From Xanthomonas melonis (GTDB lineage: Bacteria; Pseudomonadota; Gammaproteobacteria; Xanthomonadales; Xanthomonadaceae), in the NCBI RefSeq assembly GCF_020783655.1, contig NZ_JAJGQH010000002.1:248001-312000 (forward strand): a stretch of DNA of 64,000 nt, written 5' to 3'. The position numbers were made by a program, and so were the translations under genes. Below are positions 9,861-21,853 of this stretch, piece by piece; position 1 is the first letter of the stretch; each line of letters begins with the position of its first letter. The notes under the pieces are model-generated. The model was given only the letters and a program-made list of their open reading frames with translations, was not told the DNA's origin and did no database searches.

Positions 9861-10832
9861 CTAGCCGCGCGGATGGTGCCGGGCATGCAGTGTCTGCAGG
9901 TGCGCGCGTGCCACCAGCGTGTAGATCTGGGTCGTCGAGAGCGAGCTGTGGCCCAGCAGCATCTGCAGCGCGCGCAGGTCTGCGCCACGGTTGAGCAGAT
10001 GCGTGGCGAAACTATGCCGCAAGCCATGCGGGCTCACCGTGGCAGGGTCGATGCCGGCCAGCGCCGCGTAGCGTTTGACCAGCGACCAGAAGTGCTGGCG
10101 GCTGGGCGGCTGGCGGGCCGCGTCGATGAACAAGGGGACTTGCCCGTCCACTGCGGGCACCGCCTTGCCGGCGGCCAGCAGCGGGCGCGCATCGCGCAGG
10201 TAGCGCTCCAGCCAATGCTGGGATTCTTCGCCCAACGGTACCAGGCGCTCCTTGCTGCCCTTGCCGGTGACCCGCAGCACGCCCTGACGCAGGTTGACGC
10301 CCACTGCCGGCAGCGTGACCAACTCGCTCACGCGCAGCCCGGCCGCATACATCAGCTCGAGCATGGCGCGGTCGCGCAACCCCAGCGGCGCCTGGAGGTC
10401 GGGGGCCGCCAGCAGGGCGTCGATCTGGGTTTCGGTCAACGCCTTGGGCAGCGAGCGTGGCAGGTGGGGCGGGTCCAACAACGCGGTCGGGTCGTCGCCG
10501 CGCACGCCATCGCGCAGCAGCAGCCCGTAGAACGCGCGCAAGGTGGACAACAGCCGGGCGTTGCTGCGCGGCGAGTAGCGCGCCTCGGTGCGCCAGCGCA
10601 GATAGTCGAACAGCGCCGACCGATCCACCCCGTGCAAGCCGCCGGCCGCGCCGTTGCGCCAGCGCGCCAGCCCTTCCAGGTCGCGCCGATAGCTGTCCAG
10701 CGTCTGCCGTGCCACGCCGTTTTCGGCCCAGAAACGGTCCAGAAACCGCTCGATGGCGGCGGCATCGGCGGCCTGCAGCGGCGGTAGCTGCTGGGTGAGC
10801 TGACGGCGTTCGGCGGGGGTGCTGGCGGACAT
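9861..10832 (-). CDS. xerD: site-specific tyrosine recombinase XerD
   Basis: Cytoplasmic recombinase that, with XerC and FtsK, resolves chromosome dimers at dif. 323 residues. The N-terminal SAM-like core-binding domain covers about 20-110; the catalytic domain carries the full set Arg167, Lys191, His269, Arg272, His295 and Tyr304. The start at 10832 ([10 protein letters not shown]) is chosen because upstream codons give an arginine-rich extension with no family character. Next downstream gene is dsbC, the order found in E. coli. XerC would be the closest alternative, but the dsbC neighbour favours XerD. Confidence 0.9.
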   Translation of the reverse strand: MSASTPAERRQLTQQLPPLQAADAAAIERFLDRFWAENGVARQTLDSYRRDLEGLARWRNGAAGGLHGVDRSALFDYLRWRTEARYSPRSNARLLSTLRAFYGLLLRDGVRGDDPTALLDPPHLPRSLPKALTETQIDALLAAPDLQAPLGLRDRAMLELMYAAGLRVSELVTLPAVGVNLRQGVLRVTGKGSKERLVPLGEESQHWLERYLRDARPLLAAGKAVPAVDGQVPLFIDAARQPPSRQHFWSLVKRYAALAGIDPATVSPHGLRHSFATHLLNRGADLRALQMLLGHSSLSTTQIYTLVARAHLQTLHARHHPRG

Positions 10833-11008
10833 CGCGACAGCATAGAGCGCAGGACGCCGGACGCGCGAGGCACCGCATGCCATGCGTGACATGCCGCGAC
10901 GCACCGCCGGCCCGATGCGCCGCCACTGGGGCACGGCATGCCGAGCGGGAGGTAGGTGCTGCCGCAGCGCGGCGTTGTTGCAGCGCCGGCGCCGGCTATG
11001 CTCGTGCC

Positions 11009-11509
11009 ATGACATCGAATCCCGCGCCCCACGTCGCCCGCCCACCTGCCCTGCTGGGTTGGCGGATACTGGCCCTGTGTTACGACCTGTGGCCGGCGCT
11101 GGCGCTGTGGATGCTGGTGTCCACCGGTTTCACGCTGGGTTTTACCCTGGCAGGACACCCCGCACGCCAGAACATCGCTCCCTTCAGCGCATGGCAGTGG
11201 CTGCTGTGGCTGTGCTGCTGGATCGTGGCCGGCACGTACGCCACGGTCAGCTGGCGCCGCGGCGGGCAGACCCTGGGCATGCGCCCGTGGCGGCTGCGAC
11301 TGCAGGAGCCACGCCCCACCTGGCGACAGGCCTGGACGCGCTATGCGGTAGGCACGCTGTCGCTGGCCCTGGGCGGCGCCGGATTCTGGTGGGCCTGGCT
11401 GGACCGCGACCGCCTCACCTGGCACGACCGGGCGAGCGGCACCCGGCTACACCGCACGTCCAAGTCGTTGGATGGCGGTGCACATCGCGTGCGGACAGCA
11501 CCTGATTGA
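11009..11509 (+). CDS. RDD family membrane protein
   Basis: 166-residue inner-membrane protein of the RDD family. Hydrophobic segments lie at about 18-45, 58-80 and 113-133; the family hallmarks are an Arg in the first segment region ([13 protein letters not shown]) and Asp-containing segments. The C-terminal loop ends [10 protein letters not shown], typical of RDD proteins. The function is not established; some members are linked to ion exchange. Divergent from xerD (176 bp) and convergent with the small gene after lptG. Confidence 0.8.
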   Translation: MTSNPAPHVARPPALLGWRILALCYDLWPALALWMLVSTGFTLGFTLAGHPARQNIAPFSAWQWLLWLCCWIVAGTYATVSWRRGGQTLGMRPWRLRLQEPRPTWRQAWTRYAVGTLSLALGGAGFWWAWLDRDRLTWHDRASGTRLHRTSKSLDGGAHRVRTAPD

Positions 11510-11565
11510 CGCTGCCATCGGGTCAGTTGTGGCGCCATCGAGCGATCGCGGCCTGGATCATTCGA

Positions 11566-11886
11566 TCAGTGTCGTCTACCGTGAAAACGCGGAAGGGCGC
11601 GCGCGATCCATGCCTGCACCAGACTGCCCAACAGATACAGCACCACCAGGAAGGGCGGCACCAGGACGAGGTAACTCGTCAGCCAGGACAGACCACCTAG
11701 CCAGGCATCCGCGCCGATCGCATCCAGCAGCGCGAGCTGCGGGGTGAGCGGCAGCTGCAGCATCACAAATCGTCCCTTATCGTCGCCATCGGCCTGCTGA
11801 GCGATCCACAGGCACAGCGACATGGGCATCGCATACAGCACACACAGTGCGACGCCGAACACACTGGGGCGCCACACCCGGCTCAA
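11566..11886 (-). CDS. small membrane protein coupled to lptFG
   Basis: 106 residues with hydrophobic segments near 8-28 and 70-92. I do not recognise a family. It starts with TTG inside a TTGA overlap with the lptG stop, so it is translationally coupled to lptF-lptG and probably co-transcribed. The position suggests a role connected to LPS transport or the envelope, but nothing in the sequence proves it. Confidence 0.65.
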   Translation of the reverse strand: MSRVWRPSVFGVALCVLYAMPMSLCLWIAQQADGDDKGRFVMLQLPLTPQLALLDAIGADAWLGGLSWLTSYLVLVPPFLVVLYLLGSLVQAWIARALPRFHGRRH

Positions 11887-12989
11887 CTACTTCGCCGCCG
11901 GAACAACCAGGCCGACACCCCCAGCATCACCATCGGTGGAATCGCATAGGCGATGCGGTAGTCCAGCTTGAGCGCGCCGGCCATGCGGCCGAAGAACAAC
12001 TGCAGCAGCCAGAAGCCGAGGGCGAACAGAATGCCCAGGAAGAGCCGCTTGCCCAGGCCGCCGCTGCGCAGCGAACCGAACGAGAACGGGATGGCCGCCA
12101 TGCACAACGCCAGCACGTTCACCGGGTAGAACCAGCGGCTCCAGTACTGATCTTCGTAATCGCGCGCATCCAGCCCGTTGCGGCGGCGGTACTCGATGCT
12201 CTGCGACAGATCGTGCGCGGACAGATTGCGCGGCTTGGCCAGCCCGGCCGCCAGCGCAGCCGGACTGAGTTGCGATTGCCACGGCAACTGGGCGAAGGTC
12301 TCGCGTTGCACCGAGCGTTCCTGGAAGGTGTCGCGACGCACATTGCTCAAGGTCCAGGCACCATCGCGATGCTCGGCCACCGCGGCATGCGTCAGCTGCC
12401 GCACCCGGCCGCTCGCGTCCAGCTGGTAGAGCCGTACATCGTGCAGGGCCAGCGCGGTGCCGCCTCCGTCGAGCAACTTCTCTTCGCCGCTCATCGCATT
12501 GAAGAAGGTGTCGCCCTCGCGTGCCCATAATCCGGAGTAGCGCGCCATTGCCATATTGCTGTTGTAGCGGGCGCTGGTTTTGAGCGTGTCTGCTTGGTTC
12601 TGCGCCCACGGCCCCACGGTTTCGCCGCTGATCACCATGCTGGCGGTCAGCAGCGCCATGGCGGCCACCACCGAGGCGGACATGCGCTTGCGCGACACGC
12701 CCAGAGCCCGCAATGCGGTCAGTTCGGAGGTGGCCGCCAGTTGCCCCAGCCCCATCAGCGCACCGATCACCGCGGCGGTGGGGAACAAGGTGTAGGCGCG
12801 ACGCGGCACGGTGTAAGCCACATAGGCCACCGCGTGCCCGAAACTGTAACTGCCCTGGCCGATATTCTTGGCCTCGCTGGCAAACGCATTGACCAGGTCC
12901 AGACCCAGCAGCACCGCCCAGGTCAGCAGCACGGTGAACAGCACCGCACGGCCGACGTACCAATCGTGCACCCGCGGCATCAGCCTCAT
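11883..12989 (-). CDS. lptG: LPS export permease LptG
   Basis: Inner-membrane half of the LptB2FG ABC transporter that extracts LPS and passes it to LptC/LptA. 368 residues in the YjgP/YjgQ pattern: three membrane helices, a periplasmic jellyroll domain (about 130-270) and three more helices. The start at 12989 overlaps the lptF stop as ATGA; an alternative Met lies at 12980. Upstream in-frame codons lie inside lptF and are not used. Confidence 0.92.
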   Translation of the reverse strand: MRLMPRVHDWYVGRAVLFTVLLTWAVLLGLDLVNAFASEAKNIGQGSYSFGHAVAYVAYTVPRRAYTLFPTAAVIGALMGLGQLAATSELTALRALGVSRKRMSASVVAAMALLTASMVISGETVGPWAQNQADTLKTSARYNSNMAMARYSGLWAREGDTFFNAMSGEEKLLDGGGTALALHDVRLYQLDASGRVRQLTHAAVAEHRDGAWTLSNVRRDTFQERSVQRETFAQLPWQSQLSPAALAAGLAKPRNLSAHDLSQSIEYRRRNGLDARDYEDQYWSRWFYPVNVLALCMAAIPFSFGSLRSGGLGKRLFLGILFALGFWLLQLFFGRMAGALKLDYRIAYAIPPMVMLGVSAWLFRRRSS

Positions 12990-14068
12990 GCGCCCGCCCT
13001 CGGCCGGCGCACCCGGCCATCGCGGGAATAGGTCCAGATCGCGACCGCCAGCAGGGGCAGCGTCAACCACCACAGGCCCAGCGCCGCCGGGGTCTTGCCG
13101 TTGGCGATCCACTGGGTGCCCACGATCATCAGATTGGTACCCACCATGTACGCCAGGAAGGCCAGCATGATCCGGCCGTAGCGCTGCTGCCGCGGCGCAC
13201 TGCGCGATAGCGGCAGGGTCAGCAGCGCGAAAGCCAGCGCCATCAGCGGCGGGGCCAGCCGCTCATGCAGTTGCGCGCGCGCCGCCGGACGTTCATCCGA
13301 CAGCAGTTGCGTGGTCCACATCACCTCCGGATCGTTGGCGTCGCGGACCTGGGTGCGATCGGGCAGGGCCACGTCGTTGCTGGCGAACTTCATCAAACGG
13401 TAGTCCAGGGTGTGGCCGGCGGCCGGGCCTTCGATGCGGTAGCCGTCCTCCAGCCGCAGATAGCGGTCGGTCTTGCCTTCGAAGAACATCGCGCCGCGCT
13501 GGGCGGTCACCACGTCGATGCGGTCGTCCTTCTGACGCTGCAGAAAGACCTTGCCCAGACCCTTGCCATCGGCGGAGATGGTGGTCAGGTAGACCACGCC
13601 GCCGCCAGAGAGCGGGGTGAACTTGCCCGACTCCAGCCCGGCCATCAGCACGCTGCGATTGGCGTCTTCCAGCATGCGTTCGGCGGTACGGCTGGCCCAG
13701 GGGCCCAGCCACAGCGAACACAGCCCGATGATGGCCACCACCGGCAGCACCAGCATCAGCATGGGCCGCAGCATGCGCCTGGGGCCGACGCCAATGGCGG
13801 TGATCACCGCCATTTCCGAATCACGGTACAGCCGCGCCAGCGCCAGCAGCAGGCCCAGCATCAGCGCCAGCGGCAGGATGATGGGCAGGTAGGCGACGAA
13901 TTGCAGGCCCACCTGCGACAGCAGCAGGCGCGCCGGGATGCGGCCGTCGGCGATATTGCCCAGGATATCCACCAGCACGCCGCCAACGCTGACGACCAGC
14001 AGCACGATCAGGGTGGCCAGGAAGCTCTGGGTGAAATCGCTGAGCAGGTATCGATCGAGCTTCGGCAT
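12986..14068 (-). CDS. lptF: LPS export permease LptF
   Basis: Partner of LptG in the LPS-extracting ABC transporter. 360 residues, starting MPKLDRYLLSDFTQSF, with three N-terminal helices, a periplasmic beta domain (about 120-265) and three C-terminal helices. First gene of a minus-strand operon lptF-lptG-small membrane gene. Divergent from pepA with 107 bp between the starts, the arrangement also found in E. coli. Confidence 0.93.
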   Translation of the reverse strand: MPKLDRYLLSDFTQSFLATLIVLLVVSVGGVLVDILGNIADGRIPARLLLSQVGLQFVAYLPIILPLALMLGLLLALARLYRDSEMAVITAIGVGPRRMLRPMLMLVLPVVAIIGLCSLWLGPWASRTAERMLEDANRSVLMAGLESGKFTPLSGGGVVYLTTISADGKGLGKVFLQRQKDDRIDVVTAQRGAMFFEGKTDRYLRLEDGYRIEGPAAGHTLDYRLMKFASNDVALPDRTQVRDANDPEVMWTTQLLSDERPAARAQLHERLAPPLMALAFALLTLPLSRSAPRQQRYGRIMLAFLAYMVGTNLMIVGTQWIANGKTPAALGLWWLTLPLLAVAIWTYSRDGRVRRPRAGA

Positions 14069-14175
14069 GGGGTGGGCTTGTTTTAAACTCTCGGATTCGT
14101 TCGCGGCACCGCCAGCCTATCCAGGCCGGCGTAAACGGCTCGCGATTGTACGGATTTGCCTACGGAATCTGATCA

Positions 14176-15660
14176 ATGGCCCTGCAATTCACCCTGAACC
14201 AAGACGCGCCGGCGAGCGCTGACGTCGACTGCATCGTGGTTGGCGTGTTCGCCGACAAGACCCTCTCGCCCGCCGCCCAGGCGCTGGATAGCGCCAGCCA
14301 GGGCCGTCTCACGGCCTTGGTGGCACGCGGCGATGTGGCCACCAAGACCGGCGCCACCACCCTGCTGCACGACCTGCCCGGCGTTACCGCCCCGCGCGTG
14401 CTGGCGGTGGGCCTGGGCGATGCAGGCAAGTTCGGCGTGGCGCCGTACCTCAAAGCAGTCGGCGATGCCACCCGTGCGCTCAAGACCGGGCCGGTGGGCA
14501 GCGCCCTGCTGACCCTGACCGAACTTCCGATCAAGGCCCGCGACGCGGCCTGGAACATCCGCCAGGCGGTGGTGGTCAGCGACCATGCCGCCTATCGCTA
14601 CACCGCCACGCTGGGCAAGAAGAAGGCCGACGAGCGTGGCCTGACCACCCTGGCGATCGCCGGCGACGACGCCCGCGCGCTGGCAGTGGGCATTGCCACC
14701 GCCGAAGGCGTGGAGTTCGCCCGCGAGCTGGGCAACCTGCCGCCGAACTACTGCACCCCGGCCTACCTGGCCGAGACCGCTGCCGCCTTCGCCGACAAGG
14801 TGCCCGGGGCCGAGTCCGAGATCCTGGACGAGCAGCAGATGGAAGCGCTGGGCATGGGCTCGCTGCTGTCGGTGGCACGCGGCTCGGCCAACCGCCCGCA
14901 GCTGATCGTGCTGAAGTGGAACGGTGGCGGCGACGCGCGTCCGTACGTACTGGTCGGCAAGGGCATCACCTTCGATACCGGCGGCGTCAATCTCAAGACG
15001 CAGGGCGGCATCGAGGAAATGAAGTACGACATGTGCGGTGGCGCCAACGTCATCGGCACCTTCGTGGCCACGGTCAGGGCCGAGCTGCCGATCAACCTGG
15101 TGGTGGTGGTGCCGGCGGTGGAGAACGCCATCGACGGCAATGCCTATCGCCCGTCGGACGTGATCACCAGCATGTCGGGCAAGACCATCGAGGTCGGCAA
15201 TACCGACGCCGAAGGCCGCCTGATCCTGTGCGATGCGTTGACCTACGCCGAGCGCTTCAACCCCGAAGCGCTGGTGGACGTGGCCACCCTGACCGGCGCC
15301 TGCATGGTGGCGCTGGGGCACCAGACCGCCGGCCTGATGAGCAAGCACGACGACCTGGCCAATGAACTGCTGACCGCTGGCGAGCACGTGTTCGACCGCG
15401 CCTGGCGCCTGCCGCTGTGGGACGAGTACCAGGGCCTGCTCGACTCCACCTTTGCCGACGTCTACAACATCGGCGGCCGCTGGGGCGGTGCCATCACCGC
15501 CGGCTGCTTCCTGTCGCGCTTCACCGAGAACCAGCGCTGGGCGCACCTGGACATTGCCGGCGTGGCCAGCGACGAAGGCAAGCGCGGCATGGCCACCGGC
15601 CGTCCGGTCGGGCTGCTGACCCAGTGGCTGCTGGATCGCGCCGCCAGCGGCGCGGCGTGA
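14176..15660 (+). CDS. pepA: leucyl aminopeptidase (M17)
   Basis: Cytosolic hexameric metallopeptidase removing N-terminal residues; in E. coli it also binds DNA in Xer recombination and carAB control. 494 residues: N-terminal macro-like domain, then the catalytic domain. The metal ligands Lys262, Asp267, Asp285, Asp344 and Glu346 are present, in [10 protein letters not shown] and the signature NTDAEGRL, with Arg348 beside them. Followed by holC and valS as in E. coli, here through repeat-filled spacers. Confidence 0.96.
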   Translation: MALQFTLNQDAPASADVDCIVVGVFADKTLSPAAQALDSASQGRLTALVARGDVATKTGATTLLHDLPGVTAPRVLAVGLGDAGKFGVAPYLKAVGDATRALKTGPVGSALLTLTELPIKARDAAWNIRQAVVVSDHAAYRYTATLGKKKADERGLTTLAIAGDDARALAVGIATAEGVEFARELGNLPPNYCTPAYLAETAAAFADKVPGAESEILDEQQMEALGMGSLLSVARGSANRPQLIVLKWNGGGDARPYVLVGKGITFDTGGVNLKTQGGIEEMKYDMCGGANVIGTFVATVRAELPINLVVVVPAVENAIDGNAYRPSDVITSMSGKTIEVGNTDAEGRLILCDALTYAERFNPEALVDVATLTGACMVALGHQTAGLMSKHDDLANELLTAGEHVFDRAWRLPLWDEYQGLLDSTFADVYNIGGRWGGAITAGCFLSRFTENQRWAHLDIAGVASDEGKRGMATGRPVGLLTQWLLDRAASGAA

Positions 15661-15662
15661 CT

Positions 15663-15775
15663 GGGGAATGGAGATTCGGGATGCGTGCAAAGCGCACGCA
15701 TCCCGCCGTCCGTAGCAGTGTGCTCACGGCCATGACCCGCCGTTGCCAATCCCGAATCCCTCTCAACGAATCCCC
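15663..15775. repeat. GGGATTCGGG-type inverted repeat, pepA-holC spacer
   Basis: GATTCGGGAT (15673-15682) faces ATCCCGAATC (15749-15758), with further degenerate units outside. The 121-bp spacer consists almost wholly of this element and the inner hairpin at 15678-15704. Same family as the elements near 16.2-16.4 kb and 28.2-28.3 kb. Confidence 0.7.
15678..15704 (+). terminator. strong hairpin after pepA
   Basis: GGGATGCGTGC (15678-15688) and GCACGCATCCC (15694-15704) form a perfect 11-bp stem with loop AAAGC, 18 bases after the pepA stop. No T-run follows, so it may protect mRNA ends or attenuate, and not stop transcription fully. Confidence 0.45.
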
Positions 15776-15781
15776 GCCCTG

Positions 15782-16207
15782 ATGCCCCGTGCCGATTTCT
15801 ACCTGATCGCCAAGCCGCGCTTCCTCAACGAACCGCTGCGGCTGGTGTGCGAGCTGGCGCGCAAGGCCAACGACGCCAACCTGTCCACGCTGATCCTGGC
15901 GCGCGACGCGGAGCAGGCCGAAGCGCTGGACGACCTGCTGTGGGCATTCGACGACGAGGCCTACGTGCCGCACCAGATCGCCGGCACCGACGACGAGGAC
16001 GAATTGGCCCCGGTGCTGATCGCCGCGCCGGAATTCGCCGCCCCTTCCCGACCGCTGGTGATCAACCTGCGCGACGACCCGTACCTGGGCGCCTGCGACC
16101 GCGTGCTCGAAGTGGTCCCCGCCGACCCCGCCGCCCGCGAACCGCTGCGCGAGCGCTGGAAACAGTACAAGGCCCTGGGCCTGGAGCTGACCAAGTACGA
16201 CATGTGA
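15782..16207 (+). CDS. holC: DNA polymerase III subunit chi
   Basis: Clamp-loader accessory subunit that binds psi (HolD) and SSB. 141 residues starting MPRADFYLIAKPRFL, with the usual chi layout (central VCELARKANDANLSTLILARD, then a WAFDD-type segment and PLVINL). Lies between pepA and valS, the standard gammaproteobacterial order. A start upstream at 15743 would be encoded by the repeat and is not favoured. Its partner holD is also in this window. Confidence 0.9.
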   Translation: MPRADFYLIAKPRFLNEPLRLVCELARKANDANLSTLILARDAEQAEALDDLLWAFDDEAYVPHQIAGTDDEDELAPVLIAAPEFAAPSRPLVINLRDDPYLGACDRVLEVVPADPAAREPLRERWKQYKALGLELTKYDM

Positions 16208-16211
16208 GTGC

Positions 16212-16405
16212 GGCGGGGATTGGGGAGTTGGGATTGGGGATTCGTAAAGCAGATCTCGCGTCTCCAACGACTGCATCCAACCTCAAACGGCCGATCTTCG
16301 CTCCGCAGCACGAACACCGACGTTGATGAGTGGATTGCCGGTGACTCTCGCCGGCCCCATGACGCAACCGATCCCGACTCCCGAATCACGAATCCCAGCC
16401 CCTCT
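16212..16405. repeat. GGGATT-type inverted repeat, holC-valS spacer
   Basis: GGGGATTGGGGAGTTGGG and GGGATTCG units at 16214-16246 face CCCGACTCCCGAATC and CGAATCCC units at 16372-16400, separated by about 125 bp. The open frame running through it into valS is translated repeat and should not be taken as the valS N-terminus. Confidence 0.65.
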
Positions 16406-19246
<2,841 letters not shown>

Positions 19247-19253
19247 GGCAAAT

Positions 19254-19284
19254 ACGGATGTCGCTGCACGGCAGCGGCATCCGT
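19254..19284 (+). terminator. valS terminator-like hairpin
   Basis: ACGGATG (19254-19260) pairs with CATCCGT (19278-19284), and inner GCTG/CAGC extend the stem. It starts 8 bases after the valS stop; no T-run follows. Confidence 0.5.
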
Positions 19285-19289
19285 AACGT

Positions 19290-19318
19290 ACGACGCCCGC
19301 AGCGGGTGCGGGCGTCGT
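19290..19318. terminator. second hairpin between convergent valS and pel
   Basis: ACGACGCCCGC (19290-19300) and GCGGGCGTCGT (19308-19318) form an 11-bp perfect stem. The position between two convergent genes fits a bidirectional terminator. Confidence 0.5.
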
Positions 19319-19367
19319 GTGGTGCATTGCGGCGCCGCATCCAGCGCGGCACTGCGTGGAGCGGCGG

Positions 19368-20501
19368 TTACAGCTTGCCGGCGCCAGCCTTGGCCTTGAC
19401 GTCGGCAGCCACCTTGTTGGCCGGCAGCAGACTGTAGGTGTACGGCGGCTTCCAGCCGATATTGCTGTTCCACGAGCAGCTCAGCGCCTTGCCATTGAGC
19501 AGGGAACCCTGGTCGCGGTAGACGCTGCCCTTGTAGTCGGCAGCGATTTTGTCGCAATTGCTCACGCCGCTGATGTCGAAGGCATTGTTCTCGGAGAAGA
19601 TCTTCGATTCCTTGCCCACGCCATGCGCATGCGAGAACGGGTACACCTTATGACTGGTGCTGCCCACGTGGTAGTTGTTGTACAGATGCACCTGGCCGAA
19701 GCGCACCCGCGGTGCGCGCGCGGAGATGTTCTCGAACAAGGTGTTGTGGATGGTCACCTTGAGCTTGCCGCTGTCGAGGCTCGAGTGACTGTCGCTGGAG
19801 CCGATCAGACCGTTCTTCTCGTGCGACTTGAACGCCGAGTAGGAGACGGTGACGAAGTTGGCGCCTCTCTTGACGTCCATCGCGCCGTCGTGGTGCTGCT
19901 TCGGACGGCCGTTGGCGGTGCCGTTCTGGTCGTCGGTGCGGCGGCCATCGGTGAAGGTGACATGGTCCACCCACACGTTATTGGCGCCTTCCACGGTCAG
20001 GCCATCGTACTCGGCGTTCCAGTTGCCCTTGTCGCCGTCGTCGGCATCCCAGACCGGCTCCGGATCCCACGGGTTTTCGATGGTGAGGTTGCGGATGATG
20101 ACGTCGTTGGCCTTGACGTACAGATAGCCTTCGCGAATCTCCGCGTTGCTGGTGATGCCGATCAAGGTGGTCTTGGTCGGGATGTCCAGCCGCGCACGCG
20201 ACTTCATGTCCGAGGTCTTGGTGTAAGGCTTGCCCTCGCTGATGTCGATGATGCCGCTGATCTTGATGATGCGCCCATTGCTGCCAACGCTGGCCTTCAA
20301 GGCGTTCTTCAGCTCTGCCGCGTTCTTGACCGTATAGATGTTGGCGGCTGCCGCTTTCGAGCCGCCCTTGGTGCCGCCGTTCTGTGTAGCCCAACCGGTG
20401 GTCGCCACTTCCAGCGCCGGATCGGCACTTGCGACGCCGGTCAGCAGCAACGACCCGGCAAACAGCGACGCAGCGGCCGCCGTCGAAAATTTCGACTTCA
20501 T
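19368..20501 (-). CDS. pel: secreted pectate lyase (polysaccharide lyase family 1)
   Basis: Cleaves polygalacturonate by beta-elimination in plant cell walls. 377 residues with a Sec signal peptide cut near residue 26 (GVASA-DPAL), consistent with type II secretion. PL1 beta-helix motifs are clear: [11 protein letters not shown], the calcium-site segment [14 protein letters not shown] and the catalytic-region motif [17 protein letters not shown]. The start at 20501 follows GGGAGA; an upstream extension of 53 codons lacks signal character. An inverted repeat at 20562-20604 lies in the upstream region. A plant-virulence type enzyme, consistent with Xanthomonas. Confidence 0.93.
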   Translation of the reverse strand: MKSKFSTAAAASLFAGSLLLTGVASADPALEVATTGWATQNGGTKGGSKAAAANIYTVKNAAELKNALKASVGSNGRIIKISGIIDISEGKPYTKTSDMKSRARLDIPTKTTLIGITSNAEIREGYLYVKANDVIIRNLTIENPWDPEPVWDADDGDKGNWNAEYDGLTVEGANNVWVDHVTFTDGRRTDDQNGTANGRPKQHHDGAMDVKRGANFVTVSYSAFKSHEKNGLIGSSDSHSSLDSGKLKVTIHNTLFENISARAPRVRFGQVHLYNNYHVGSTSHKVYPFSHAHGVGKESKIFSENNAFDISGVSNCDKIAADYKGSVYRDQGSLLNGKALSCSWNSNIGWKPPYTYSLLPANKVAADVKAKAGAGKL

Positions 20502-20915
20502 CTTGGTGTCTCCCTCAGTGGGTTCGATACGCCGCGCAGCAGCGCATGCCTCGTCTCTCAGAATCGGAACGTACTTTTCATCTATGTAATGTTCAGTTCC
20601 GATTGACCGATAGTAGGAGCATCGCAATCGCTTGTATCTAGGCAATGCATAGATGTGCACGCACAGTCACGCAAACGGTTGCGGGACACGTGCAAGAAGA
20701 CAAATCGCAGGAGTGAGGACACATCGAGACAAGGTCATGGACACTGCAATGCAGCATGCGAACTTGGCCACGCTGCGCCAGCGAGTAAACGCCACAGCAG
20801 TGCAATCGGTTGCCGCTGGCAGTGCGCCTGCATGCGGATGCCTGGCCGCCCATGCGGTCGTAGGCAGCAGTGATTCACGGTGCTCGGCGGCGCGATCGGC
20901 GCGCCGCTCCAAGGC
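20502..20915. other. pel upstream region
   Basis: 414 bp between rimI and pel. Apart from the inverted repeat at 20562-20604 I see no gene. No clear Clp site (TGTGA-N6-TCACA) and no PIP box were found by eye. Confidence 0.55.
20562..20604. promoter_or_regulatory. perfect 9-bp inverted repeat upstream of pel
   Basis: AATCGGAAC (20562-20570) and GTTCCGATT (20596-20604) are perfect inverted arms 25 bases apart, 60-104 bases before the pel start and in an AT-rich patch. Candidate operator or 5' UTR structure; the protein is unknown. Confidence 0.4.
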
Positions 20916-21389
20916 TCAGGAATAGCCTTCGAAGAACAGCTCGATCGCCATCACCAGTGCATCTTCGCGCCCGGTGTGGGAAGGGTAGTAGCGCGGGCGT
21001 CGCCCGATTTCGTTGAAGCCCTCGGAGTGATAGAGCGCAATCGCCGAGGGATTGGAGGGGCGCACCTCCAGGAACGCGCGGCGCGCACCGCGATCGCAGG
21101 CGCCCTTGATCAGCGCGCGCAACAGCACCCGCCCATATCCTTGCGACTGCGCTTCCGGTGCGATGCAGACATTGAGCACGTGCGCCTCGTCGGCCGCGAC
21201 GCTGATCACTCCGTAGCCGATGATCCGGCCGGCCTGCTCCATCACCCAGCCCGGATACCCGGCCTGCAGGCAGTCGCGAAAAATGCTTCGGGTCCAGGGA
21301 AACGGATAGGCACGCTGCTCGATCTCCATCACCACGTCCAGATCGCCCTCGCGCATCGCGCGCAGCGAGGTGGGCAACGGGGCGTTCAT
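20916..21389 (-). CDS. rimI: ribosomal protein bS18 N-acetyltransferase
   Basis: GNAT-family acetyltransferase that acetylates the N-terminal alanine of ribosomal protein S18. 157 residues; acetyl-CoA motif A reads VLNVCIAPEAQSQGYGRVLL, and the end FNEIGRRPRYYP is typical of RimI. Third gene of pssA-holD-rimI, starting 5 bases after the holD stop. In E. coli rimI likewise follows holD. Confidence 0.9.
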   Translation of the reverse strand: MNAPLPTSLRAMREGDLDVVMEIEQRAYPFPWTRSIFRDCLQAGYPGWVMEQAGRIIGYGVISVAADEAHVLNVCIAPEAQSQGYGRVLLRALIKGACDRGARRAFLEVRPSNPSAIALYHSEGFNEIGRRPRYYPSHTGREDALVMAIELFFEGYS

Positions 21390-21394
21390 TGCGC

Positions 21395-21853
21395 TCACGC
21401 CGGGCCTTGGCGACGCCGCAGCGCGCGCAACTGCGGCCAGAGCGCACGTTTGGCGGCCGGGTTGCCACGCAACTCGGACAGCGGCCAGGATGCCATCAAG
21501 GCCTGGGTGGCCGGATCGCCCGGGTTGCAGCCCGATGCCCGCAGCAACGCCATCTGCAGGCGGTCCGGCAGTCCCACGCGTCCGCGGCGCACGGGGACGG
21601 CGGAGGTGGCTGGCACAGGCGGCAGCGCCGGGGCAGGCGCCTGTCGACGTACCGCAGGCGTCACCTCCGGCGCTGCCGGTTGCGCAGCATGCGGCGCACG
21701 TGCCGGTGCGGCGGCAGGCGTGTCCTGGACCATCTCCACCACGGCCGGCAGCGTCTCGACGCTGTCGCGGTCCAGATACACCGTATGTCCCATCGCCTGC
21801 AGGCACGACACCTGCAGGTCGGACCATGTCGGCATGTGCGCCGGCTCGCTCAT
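21395..21853 (-). CDS. holD: DNA polymerase III psi subunit-like protein
   Basis: 152 residues. The C-terminal segment LRGNPAAKRALWPQL matches E. coli HolD LRANPTARAALWQQI, and the N-terminus (SCLQAMGHTVYLDRD) resembles the chi-binding end of psi. The middle is a proline- and alanine-rich linker (about 45-95). The gene sits directly before rimI, as holD does in E. coli. Start at 21853 overlaps the pssA stop (ATGA); Met7 is an alternative. Psi bridges chi and the clamp loader. The call rests on one strong motif plus gene order. Confidence 0.72.
   Translation of the reverse strand: MSEPAHMPTWSDLQVSCLQAMGHTVYLDRDSVETLPAVVEMVQDTPAAAPARAPHAAQPAAPEVTPAVRRQAPAPALPPVPATSAVPVRRGRVGLPDRLQMALLRASGCNPGDPATQALMASWPLSELRGNPAAKRALWPQLRALRRRQGPA

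Noticed and set aside
14173..15690. 505-codon frame antisense to pepA
   Set aside because: Caused by GC-rich third positions; pepA on the plus strand has all catalytic residues.
16208..16405. 66-codon N-terminal extension of valS
   Set aside because: Translated intergenic repeat; ValS proteins begin near the ATG at 16406.
20640..20700. Clp (CRP-like) site upstream of pel
   Set aside because: TGTG and TCAC are present but the half-site spacing is two bases too long for the consensus.
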